Below are positions 39,156 to 50,100 of a stretch of DNA of 57,494 bases, one piece after another; position 1 is the stretch's first letter; each line of letters starts with the position of its first letter. This stretch comes from a virus. Where the stretch lies: positions 1-57,494 of IMG/VR virus record IMGVR_UViG_3300024239_000176; one strand, written 5' to 3'. A program made the translations under genes and the position numbers. The notes beneath the pieces were generated by a model, which was not told where the DNA came from, did no database searches, and saw only the letters and a program-made list of their open reading frames with translations.

Positions 39156-39961
39156 TGGATATTAACAATATCAATTTTGGTGAGAACGTAGAAGACAACA
39201 CAGAAAGCGTAGGCGGTTGGTCGGCTGATGATAGCGGTATTCAGAAGGTAATTATTACTGAAGCCTACATCACCCAATCCGCTAAAGGTGCTTCTGCGGT
39301 AAACCTCACCACCAAAAACAAAGAAGGTGATGAACGTCGTTATACCCTGTATTTCACTAATGCCAAAGGTGAAGTGTTCTACATGAACAAGAAATCAGGT
39401 AAAGCAGTGAAATTACCCGGGTATCAACTTTTGGACAACCTGTGCTTGGCTACTTGTGGCAAACCATTTATGGAAGTGTTCAAAGCCAAGCAGAAAAAAA
39501 CCATTGACCTGTACGATGCTGAATCTCGCAAAGAGATTCCTCAGACAGTGCCAGTGTTGCCTATGATGTGCAAGAAGCTGGTCAAACTCGGTATCATCAA
39601 AGTGATTAGCAACGGCTTCAAAAACGGTGCTGCAACCAATGATAAGCGGGAAACCAACGAAATCCATATGGTGTTTAATGCTGCCAATGACCTGACCCCT
39701 AAAGAAGTGGCCAATGGCAAGACAGAACCCAAGATGTATAACGATTGGGTTAAGCATTGGACAGGCAATGTTAAAAACACCTACAAGCCAATCGAAGGTG
39801 CAGTTGGTACTAGCATGGGGGATAACCCATTCAGTACTCCTACTGATACCTCCGACCTGTTTGGTGCCGAAGAAGAAGGTACTCCTGCTACAGCTTCTAA
39901 ACAGGCACCAGTACAAGAATCAGCTCCTATGGATGCTGACGAAGAAGACCCTTTCGCTTAA
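39155..39961 (+). CDS. single-stranded DNA-binding protein (N4 gp45-like)
   Basis: This 268-residue protein matches N4 SSB (gp45) in size and place. It has an OB-like core (residues about 25-200) and an acidic, Pro/Ser/Thr-rich tail that ends DADEEDPFA, a typical protein-binding peptide. N4 SSB is needed for replication and recombination. It also activates late transcription by host sigma-70 RNA polymerase through its C-terminal part. It is coupled to the preceding ATPase gene and followed by a weak terminator. Confidence 0.9.
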   Translation: MDINNINFGENVEDNTESVGGWSADDSGIQKVIITEAYITQSAKGASAVNLTTKNKEGDERRYTLYFTNAKGEVFYMNKKSGKAVKLPGYQLLDNLCLATCGKPFMEVFKAKQKKTIDLYDAESRKEIPQTVPVLPMMCKKLVKLGIIKVISNGFKNGAATNDKRETNEIHMVFNAANDLTPKEVANGKTEPKMYNDWVKHWTGNVKNTYKPIEGAVGTSMGDNPFSTPTDTSDLFGAEEEGTPATASKQAPVQESAPMDADEEDPFA

Positions 39962-39985
39962 GCTTCCTCAGTGCTAAAGTAACCA

Positions 39986-40010
39986 AAGCCCCTGTATAGG
40001 GGCTTATTAC
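39986..40010 (+). terminator. hairpin terminator after SSB
   Basis: An 8-bp perfect stem (AAGCCCCT with AGGGGCTT) and 4-base loop; the T-tail is weak (ATTACTT), so read-through is likely. Confidence 0.6.
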
Positions 40011-40023
40011 TTAGGGGTACTGT

Positions 40024-40422
40024 ATGAGCACCAAGTTTTACACCCTTTTTTCCCCATTGAAGATTAAGAGGGTACGTGCAAAGGATTTTGCTCTCAATCT
40101 GAATATTTACAGGAATGCTCATTTCCACACCCTGAACAGTATGAAGATAGAGTACAAAAAGTTAATGCAAGAACAGATAGAGAAATTACCTACTTTTCAA
40201 CATCCTATAATGGTGAAGTATGTACTCTTTGTGGGTAACGCCCGTCTCTGCGATACACACAACATCTGCACTATCATTGCTAAATTCTTTACGGACGCTC
40301 TGACTGAAATGGGGAAAATACCTGACGATAACTACCAAGTTATTGTCGAAGAACGCTTTGCCTTTGGTGGCATAGATAAAGCCAACCCAAGGGTAACTAT
40401 TTACATTAAAGAAATCATATAG
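40024..40422 (+). CDS. RusA-like Holliday junction resolvase
   Basis: This 132-residue protein resembles RusA resolvases: LNIYRNAHFHTLN near the start, VLFVGNARLCDTHN with Asp77 and Asn80, KFFTDALTEMGKI with Asp91, and PDDNYQV with Asp101 and Asp102. The acidic residues fit the metal-binding centre. RusA proteins resolve branched DNA, useful before packaging. It follows the SSB gene and precedes a small acidic protein. The leader has a weak ribosome binding site (TTAGGGGTACTGT). Confidence 0.82.
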   Translation: MSTKFYTLFSPLKIKRVRAKDFALNLNIYRNAHFHTLNSMKIEYKKLMQEQIEKLPTFQHPIMVKYVLFVGNARLCDTHNICTIIAKFFTDALTEMGKIPDDNYQVIVEERFAFGGIDKANPRVTIYIKEII

Positions 40423-40430
40423 AGGTAAGC

Positions 40431-40904
40431 ATGTTAGAAATCACACGTAGCGTAAGTATCAAAATTGATGAAGCTGGCCTTAAGCAGCTTATCATTGATA
40501 AGGTTGCTGCACATGACCCCAACATTGTGATTAGCGCCATTTCATTTGTGGCTCGCAGAAATCCTCCGACTATCGAAGCGATGATTGAAGCCCATATGGA
40601 GCCAATTGATGCCAGTGCTCAATCACCTACTAAAGTTGCCGAAGTGGCAGACAATGGCACCGATAACGGTTGGGATGAAGAAGTGGAGCTTCCTGTCGAA
40701 GAAGAAGCGCCTGCAACTGAACAACAAAAAGACCCTGCATCAGCTTTCCTCGAAACGGAAGATACAGACCCATTCCAAGAAGAGACAGCAGCACCTGAAA
40801 CCGCTGCTAAGAAAGCGGGTAAAGGTAAGCCAAAAGCTGCACCTGAAGTAGCGGAAAACGCTTTTGCGGATGAAGAAGAAGAAGAGGAAGACCCTTTCTT
40901 ATAA
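40431..40904 (+). CDS. acidic protein with SSB-like C-terminal tail
   Basis: This 157-residue protein has a short folded N-terminus (residues 1-50) and a long acidic, Pro/Ala-rich tail. It ends EEEEEDPFL, and a related DTDPF lies inside the tail. The end resembles the DPFA tip of the phage SSB one gene upstream and the DDxPF tips of bacterial SSB proteins, which recruit partner enzymes. It may compete for, or recruit, the same partners; this is inference. The ribosome binding site is AGAGGTAAGC. Confidence 0.65.
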   Translation: MLEITRSVSIKIDEAGLKQLIIDKVAAHDPNIVISAISFVARRNPPTIEAMIEAHMEPIDASAQSPTKVAEVADNGTDNGWDEEVELPVEEEAPATEQQKDPASAFLETEDTDPFQEETAAPETAAKKAGKGKPKAAPEVAENAFADEEEEEEDPFL

Positions 40905-40914
40905 GTAGGTAACT

Positions 40915-41109
40915 ATGTGGAATTTGCTGACAGGTCTTTGGGAACTGTTCTTAGCTATTCTAGTAGTTGCAGTGGGGATAGGACTTATAGTCTTTATCCC
41001 CCTGATTCTCCCTGTTCTTGCCTTAATAGCAGGTATCCTAATTGCAATTCCCCTAGCCCTAGTAATCATCAGGGACATTAGGGGAACCAACAAAGATAAG
41101 GATAGTTAG
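40915..41109 (+). CDS. small two-span membrane protein
   Basis: This 64-residue protein has two membrane spans (about residues 8-30 and 31-53) and a charged end (RDIRGTNKDKDS). It starts ten bases after the acidic protein, with a Shine-Dalgarno like ATAAGTAGGTAACT. It is the last rightward gene; its stop overlaps by four bases the end of the opposite-strand vRNAP gene. No lysis function is proven; it is too short for a classical holin but that remains an option. Confidence 0.6.
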   Translation: MWNLLTGLWELFLAILVVAVGIGLIVFIPLILPVLALIAGILIAIPLALVIIRDIRGTNKDKDS

Positions 41110-44100
41110 AACACCTTGGCTAATGGAAGGGCATTAGCAGCCATGCTAAAACCATCTATTAGTCCAATCTTTCTATTCACATCCACGAACGGAGCAAAAG
41201 CATCTAGCGGGGTAGGTATGTTAATTCCTAACATGTCTGCCCCAACAGATAAGCTTAATACCTTGGCAGGATTCTTCCTGAAACTCTTCACAATAACCTT
41301 CTGCATCCGTATGAAGTACTTAAAGAACCAAGTAATACCCATATCATTTGTGTACTGCATCGCTTTATGTGGGGGTAAGTCGTAGTTAACAAAAGCATCC
41401 ATAATATTTTGAATGGCTTTGTCGTGGCTTACTCCCTCATTATTTACTTGGTGGGTATACAATGCATACCGTGCAGCAAAGTCCGAGAATTGCGTAGCTC
41501 TTCTCAAAAAGTCGTAGGCTATAGAACCCTGTTGGAAAGTAACCTGCTTAAAGGCTTCTTTCACCCCATCAGGAATGGCCGAAGTCACTTCCTCTAACTT
41601 ACCAATTAAGCCATGCTTGAACGAGTACAAGTCTTCTTGGGCGCTGGCATCATCGACAATCGTTTGTAGCATACCTGCATCAATCAGTCCTTTAACTGGA
41701 TTCCTTGCTTGGTCTTGCAACAATTGGTGCAATTTCAAACGCATAGCTGAGGTTGCAATATTGGCATCTACTTTAGCCTGCAAGAAGAATATCTCCTTAG
41801 CATTCTTGTTGTACTCCTGAGCAGCAGTGATAGCTGTTATCTGGTCAGACACCGCTTTAATCGGGTTCACATCGTGGAGCAGGAACAACTGTACTGTGTT
41901 AGACATGAAGTTACTCGCAAGCACCACAACCGATTTAATCACGATAATGTCTTTAGCCTCCTTAACAATCTCCTGAAGCCCTCTTTCACCCATCATAAGG
42001 AACTTGGCTAGGGCTTTGCCATAAATGCTCGTAATGAGCTGATTAAGGGCATTCTTGACCACTTCAGGATAATCATTATTTGGATTCCAAAGATTGGCTA
42101 TAGTCCATTTACGATAACCAAAGGCTGCATTAATCACATCCTTCCTGACATACACGCCTTCTCTACCAAATAAAGCAGTAGCTTCTTTTTGAGCTTCTTG
42201 TGGCATCAAATTCCAAATTTCAGCAAGTTGTTTATCCTTGGCATTAGGCTCAACTAACAAATAGCCCCTAACATTATTGTTCTTTCTGTCATGGCTATAC
42301 TGGTCATAGAGAGCTTTCATTAATGCTGAGTTTACTATTACAGTATTTTTCTTAACGGTAGCACTCGCTGACATAGCCCCAAACACTTGGTCTACCCTGT
42401 TATCCCTTCTGAGTAAAGTATCCTTAACTTCTTGTTTCATAATATAACGATAGTCAATCACTTGTCCTTTGCTGTCAAAGGTAGGGACTAATTCGTTATC
42501 AGCCAAAGGAGGGTTAGGCATGAACAACTTCTGGTTATCAATGGCCTTGCCTCTACGAATCTTGTTAATCAAATCCTTCTGTTTGTAGATAGGTAGGGCA
42601 TTGCCTGCTTGGTTATTAGCATCAAGCACACTCATACCCCGAGCACCTTTACTTGCAAGAGACATTGCTCCTTGCAGGTAAGTAGCTTCGCCCCCGTAGT
42701 TGGACACATACATATACATTGGCTCTGCCACTGGGTCATGCTTATCCTTAACGAGAGGTTCCCCAACCCTTTCATAGTTCTGCATCAGCAGCTCATTTTC
42801 CATACTCTTAGGTGCAATCTGGATTGACATGTAAGGGTCAGTAATGTCTGTGGTATGGCCTTTGACATAGTTGAACTCATTACCTAAGAAGGTGTTCTTA
42901 AGCACTTTGTCTTTCACTACGTTGTGCATAGCCAAAAGGGACTCAACACCGTTTTCCCCTTTACGAGCAGCCTCTCTCTTATACAGATTGCTCATCATCT
43001 GTAGTTGCACAGGGTCAACCAGTTGCAAGGCTTCCAGAGTAATCAAGGAATCTACCATAGTCCTAACTTGCATACTCGCATTGGGATTAGGTTCACCAGT
43101 ACCGAACAGAGTAACGATAGTTGCAGCGTTACTCATAACGTGGCCTCGGTACTTCTGATAGCCTCTAATCATCATGTGAGCAGTGTTCTTGGCTTGGTTA
43201 ATGAAATACTCATCTGTGCCTTTTGGTGCCTGTTGGCGTATAGCCACTTGCAGCCTAGTCGCCTCATTTTTAACAGCTAGAGGGTTATTCAAGAAGTTAG
43301 CAATTTGAGCAAAGCTATAGCCATTAGTTAATAAGCTGGATAAGTCAGGAGCTATCAGTACTTTAGTAGCAGCTACACTTTCTTTATCAGTAAGCTCTTT
43401 ACCAAACAAGGATTTTACCAATTCAGAAGTATTGGTTTTAACGTTCACTGTCTCTTGGTCGATTAGCTTGTTCTTCGTTGCCAGCAAACTATGAATACGG
43501 ATATTGCTATCATCAGTCCCTTTTAGGTCTGTCCATAAGGCAGATACAAATCCCTCACGACCCGTAGTCATAAAGTTCTGAATGGTATCCAAACCGAAAG
43601 CGAATTCACTTGCTCTACGTTCACTGAGTACCACACTAGAAAGAGTTACAGCAGCATTTAGTATTCTGCGTTTACTCACTTTCTTTTTCATTTTATCGAA
43701 TGCTTTATCAATCTTAATACGACTGAATTCATTCACAGTATTCAGTACTTTAGAAGCAAACTTAGCAGATTTAATAATCTTACTTTGTAGTTTATTCTTC
43801 TCTTTAATTTCTCTGTGACGAATGTTCTTAGCCAATTTGTCTAACTTAGCCAACACAGTAGGTTCATGTGAACGAGTGATAGCTAAGTCATTCAAAAAGT
43901 TTAAGATAGCTTCAATAATATTTTTAAGAGTGTCTCTAACAGTTTCCCCTCTGATAGCTTTGCTTACCGCTGGTGGAGTGGTTAGAGTAGCCAATCTTTC
44001 CCTGAACGCTTCGTTAGTAGCAGCCAAGGCCATGAAGTTACGCAGATAATCATTAGTCTGAGTATTGGCAAATACTGCATTGTATCTTGCCCTAGCTTCA

Positions 44101-47100
44101 CTTTCAGAACGTGCTCTATCTGCCTCAGTATCAAGTACACTGTCCTGTCCAATAAAGTCACGCCAGCTTAGATTCTTCTTAGCATGGGCGTACATCCTAC
44201 GGATTTCACGGGTATTCCAACCAAAGTCATTTAAGGCTGAACCAATGATAGTGCTATAGGTTGCATAGACCATGAGTTCTTGGTCACTTACACGGAAGTT
44301 GAGAGCAGTCAACAAACCAAAGTCTTTACGAATTTCAGGGTCTAATGCATGAAGTAAAGCAGCATCCTGAGAAGATAAAGTTTTAGCATTATCAGGGATA
44401 ACCAACAGAGTAGGGTTAATGGCCTTGATAACAGCCTTATTTAATACCTCACGTAGATGGGCATCATGGCTTGCAGTAATGGTATTAGTGTTGCTTTTGG
44501 CAATATGGTCATAGATTTGGTTTAAGTCCATATAACGTGTAGCATCATGAGCCACTTGAGGAGAACTTGCTATAGTGTTATCTAGTGAACTCCGTACCTC
44601 AGTGCCTGCTTTACCAATAACCATGGCATCAGCAAGTAAATCAAGAAGCATGTTTGAATCTTGAGTTTTCAGCCCGAGCATCAATTTCAATTGGGTAACG
44701 ATAGCCTTAACAAATGCCCTAATACGGGTTGGTTGTTTACTTAACAAACCCCTGTTTTTAGCATTGGATAAGCCCCATGCAATAAACTCTTTAATGTTGG
44801 CTGTAGAGTCAGCATCTAAGAATTCTTTAGCCTTAGCTCGCATCTGTTCAATGTGCTTATAGGCACTAAGCTCTTTAACTGTATGGCCTCCATTCACACC
44901 TTGAGTGAGTTGTTTTTCGATACTGGTTAGTCTGCTATCCAAAGCCGCATGAATTGCCTCATGCAAAAGTGTTTCAATAGCCACGCCTGAATTAGGGGAG
45001 TGAGTACCTTGCAAGTAGATGACCTTTTCATTGGGTTCCCAATAACCGTATAGGGACTCTGTGCTCATCTCGCCTAGTGAAGTAGCAATCACTTTCTGTT
45101 CATTGGCACCTAAGATTCTTACCTGAATATTCGAACCACGAAGATTACTCAGTAATTCCCGCATTGCTTTAGCAGTACGAATATCTGTGAGGTCTTTCAA
45201 ATTATTCAGAATATCGGCAAGAGGGAACTCAGTACGGCCTGCAATGATAGCTTCTAGCTTAGGCTCTACCGTGGCAACACTTGGTGTCTCTGCTTGAACA
45301 GGAGGTAATACAGCTTCTAAGTTAGCTAAAGTCTGGTCAATATCTCCTGTTAAAGGTTCCGTAGAGTCCATCACTGTTTCAATGATACGGGTCTCTAAAG
45401 AGGCTTGGGCATTAGCCGCTTCTTCCATAGTGAAGTCACGTACATCCTGCTTCTTACCATTAGCAAACTTAGCCCCACCAGTAACGGAACTGAATTGGTT
45501 TACGCTAAGTGACTTGTACAGCACTTGCTTAGCTTCTTGACTTTGCTTATGGGCAGCAGTCATACGAGCATTCAAGTTGTCTATGTAACGCACAAGCATA
45601 TCAGGAGTAAATGACTGAGCCACTTCAGCATCTTCAAGTGCAATTGGTTTGCCATCGCTATTTTTGTAATGGGCTTTACCATTGATAAGGCTTAACCCAT
45701 CAGAGTAATGAGCCACAAGCACCTTATGGGCTAGAGCATTAATTTCAGGAGAGTAAGTTTTACTTACTCCACTTTGCATAAACTCTTTAGTGGCTTCCTG
45801 TAAACGCTTACTCACTGTGCCCAACAGATTATGGTAAGTCACTGCTTCATAAGCGGATTCGTTTAATGCTGTAGCAGTATTGGCTACGTTAGCAATACGG
45901 GTTAACCGAGCATCGAATACGTTTAATCCTAGTGGCTCATCTGACTTATATGCTGCTCTAGCCATGGTTGTAGCATCACCGAAGGCGATGTTTAGAATAG
46001 CCATAGTACCAGCAGCAGGAGCTTCGTAACCATCGGTATAGGAGTAGTTGCTTCCTCTGTGGCCTAACGCAGAACCAAGATGGAATGCAGCTTTCACATC
46101 TTTATCCGCATTACTTACATTGCTAGTGCCCGAGTATTTGGCAGTCATTACCCCGTTACTGATGTTACCGTAAAAAGAATTGAATACGGGCATAGTATGG
46201 AGTAAGGAATTTTTAATCTCATCCAATTGGTCTTCAGACAAGTAAGCGTAAGTGCTTAACTTACCTGCACTTCTCAATTCAGCTAACTTTTCTTTAATCT
46301 TGGTTTGATACAAAGCATTGAACATATCAAAGATAACGTTACTGGTTTCAGTGACCAATGCAGTGTTATCTAATTGTTTAGCATACTCATTAGAAATTGC
46401 TTCGTTGACAATGGCACCCAGCGATTTACTGAATGAGTACTTAATACCCTTAGCAATGAAAGAGTTAAATTCAAATTCCATCATGTTACGAGGGAAGATG
46501 ATTCTCATACCCGCAAGAGTACTGATGTCCTGTTTCAACTCATTCAATGCTTGAACATCATTAGCTAAAACAGCTTTCTCAACGGCATCTAATAGGTTGT
46601 CCATGACCTTATCTGCCATCTTATCACTACGGCTTTTAGCACCCGATGCATACACAGTAGTAGTAATAGGGTTCTTGACAAAGTTACGTCCTTCAGACGT
46701 AGCAGCCAAATCCCCTTCGATAGTTTCCTTAACTAATTCCCCTGTGTATTTCTTGAAAGTAGCCAAAGTACCAAGCATATCTTGGTTAGCTGAATCCTCA
46801 ATCCATACTTGTTCAGCTACGTTAGCTGCAACAGCCGTTGACTGGTACATATCCATATTACCAGCACGGTTAATCCATTCGTTGTATGTCTCAGTACCAT
46901 CTAAGAAGAACCCACTCTGAGCTAAACGAATACGAGAAGTTTCAGTTAACTTACCATTCTGCATAGCCAATCCCATTTGGATATGGGCGTTAGCTACACC
47001 GTTAGTCACACCATCAAGCTCAAGAGTTACTGTGGTATTGAATTTACCCTCAGTAGCCATAAGCATTTCGGCCAGACCTGTTAACGATTTCAGGGAATGG

Positions 47101-50100
47101 GTAGCTTCTTCGCCTTTCTCTACTGCATCAAGAATGGCTTGTCTATGGCCGTCAGTAGCAGGTGTACCACTTAAGATTTCCTTAATGGCATAGACACCAT
47201 TCATGAACACAGGGTCAGCTAACACGCTATCATAAAATGCTAAACTGGCTTGAATTGTCTTCTTGTCTACACCGAAACCTAAACCTTGAGCTACGCCCAA
47301 CTTGAACAGAGTGAATGATTGGTTTGTATCATTAACCATATCAATTTCACTTGGTTCCATGGCAGTCATATACCGATGGAATTTAGAGGTCTGGAAATTA
47401 ATATCTGAACCAATAGCACTTGCCCGTAGCTGTTTACCAATACGGTAGTTATAGAAGAATGGAGCAGTAAGATTGCCCGCTGTCTCTTGCATACGAGCTA
47501 GGAACATTTCATAACGAGTAATGTCCACTTCAGCAGTTTTATTCTTACCTTCGATAGAAGGGCGTTTACCTAGAATAGCCTTGCTTGCATCCCGTGTGCC
47601 TAACATATAAGCAAACCAATTTTTACCTAATTCATTGAATAGCGTATGCATATTCAAGTCTAAGTAATTAGGTACATTGGCATCTTTTTGTAAACCTTCT
47701 ACAAATTCTTTTGGCGCTTTTTGGCCTTTAGAGCGCCTAATAAAATTGCTCACTTTTTGGGTTTTAGTACCAATCTCTGCTTTAGGTAACTCAGCTTTAT
47801 TACTGGTTAGGGTAGTTAATAAGCCATTAGTGCCCCCAAAGATAGAGGACACATCTTTAACCCCAAGGAAGCTAGCAACCACTTTAGGGTTGAATGCAAT
47901 GGATTCAATAGTGGCGTGCGGGTTTTTAGGGTCGATAGTGTAATCACCACCAAGAGCCACTAAATCACTAATCTTATAGCTGGTTACTGTCAGAATACCA
48001 TTCTCACGGGTAGTTCCATTCAATGCCCCAATGATTGCCCGACCTAAGTCATACTCCATGTTATTCATGATATTTTGAGGCTTAGAAGAATCCTTCTTCA
48101 TTCCCATGTTCTTAAGGGCAATGGCACCAAGCTTTTGTGCTACGTCAGCGTAAGGGCTTCCTGCATTACCCAAGGCTTCGTATTGTTCCCGAGTAGGTAC
48201 AAAGTCCTTGGTATCCAAACCAAGTAGGGTAGCAATGCTTGTGGTGTTATCTCCCATCAGAGATAAGCTATTGCTCTCCAAGTATTCCAACGCAGAGATA
48301 GCCATAGCTTCGGTGAACTCTTTGCTGAAAGTACCATCTTCCAGTGTGAAGGCGTGAAGTGGGGCAGAGACACTTTGCCAACCACGTTTACTCAACACAG
48401 TTTCAGGAGATGGCAGCAAGCTTCTTAAGCGGGCTTCGAATCCTCCCATGAAGACTGGCAGCTTATCCAGTAATAAGCTCTCAGATGGAGTCAATTCGCG
48501 ATTTAACGCTTCCATTACTGCATTGGTATCTCTGTAATTAATCGCCCATAATACGCCCCGTTTGATGCGTTTAAACAGGGTTACAGGATTTGTCATTAAG
48601 TGTTGAGCATCTGCTTCATTAACAAGGTGCTTAGGCTTCAGTCCAGCTCTACTACCTTGGTTCACTGACTTGGTAATAGGGTTAGGAGAAGTATCTTCTT
48701 GCTCCTCAGTAACCTGTTCTTCAACAGCTTGCTCCTCAGCAACTTGCTCTTGAACAGTCTGCTCTTGAACACTGGCAGTAGGTTCACTTACTGTTTCAGG
48801 CTCAGAAGTTTTTTCTTCGGGCTTGGCTTCAGGTTCAGTTTTATTGACTGTCTCTTGAACCACGGGTTCAGCTTTAGGTGCCTCAGTTTTAGGGGCTTCA
48901 GCTTTAGGAGCAGTCTCAGTAGGAGCAGTCTCAGGCTTAGCTGTATTCTGCTTAGGCATGAAAGCAGTCACTTGGTTAGCCAAAGAGGTAAAGGCACTCT
49001 TCACTAAATCAGCTTCTTGACGAACACTGTTAACCAACTTGCCAGCATTGGCATCCAAGGTAACAGGGTTACCTTTAGGATTGGCTTTAGTTGGTAGAGT
49101 ACGGAATCCTGCTACCTCGATACGAGTACCTTTAGGAGCATTCTGTGCTTGCACTAAAGCAGCTTCATACGCCTTGGCCTTGGCTTCATGGTGAGCAGCA
49201 AATTTACCTAAGCTAGTTAAGTCTCTTGCAGCAGTACGTAGACTGCCTGAGTTTAAATGCTCAGTAATACGTTGTTGATATTGCTTGATACCTACGAAAC
49301 CTTCACCACCTTCAATAATGTCTTTTGCTACCATGGCAGAAGACTTAGCAACATCAATTAGTCGATTGAGAATTGCAGTCTCTTTCAACTGTGTAGCACG
49401 TTGAGGAGAGATTTTAGAGGAGTTAGCAGCAGCTTCTAAATCTTCAGGGGTTACCTTATCGGTAACCAAAGAGGAAGCAGCAAGCAAGGCTGCATCTTTA
49501 TCCAGTGTGTTATCTACTGTAGGAGTGGTATCAGTCTCAGTAGTGTCTGACTCTTCATCGAGAGGGACTGCTTGAGTATCCATGTCTGCAAGCTCATCTA
49601 ACTTTTCAGCAGTCAGACGAGACTTAGCAGCTTCATACACTTCAGGATTAGAAACTAAAGCATCATATTCAGCAGTAATCTTTTCAGCGTTTTCATCTTT
49701 AATTTTTTGTAAACGCTTCTGCTCTTTGAGTAATTCATTCTTAGTAGAATTCAGCAGCTCTTTAGCATCTTCACTAATGCCTTCAACCTTGCTCATGTCT
49801 TCTACATCCAACAGTTTTTCAGCAGTAGCATCTAAACGGTTGTCGATAGAGGACAGAGCATGTTTAGCAAAAAGAATGGTATCTTCCCGAGTACCTTGGT
49901 CAGTTTCATCCTTCTCTAGCACTGTACGGGCATTACGAATAACTTTGGCAATACCCAAAGAGGAAGATAAGTCAGCACCTTTTCTGACTTCAGGATTAAC
50001 CACGCCTTGCTCAGAAGTAGCTTCATCAGCTTTGGCATCAGCGGCCAATACAGTTTTAGTTGCCTCTTTGGCTACGATGGAAGCCTTAGCTGATTTGGCA

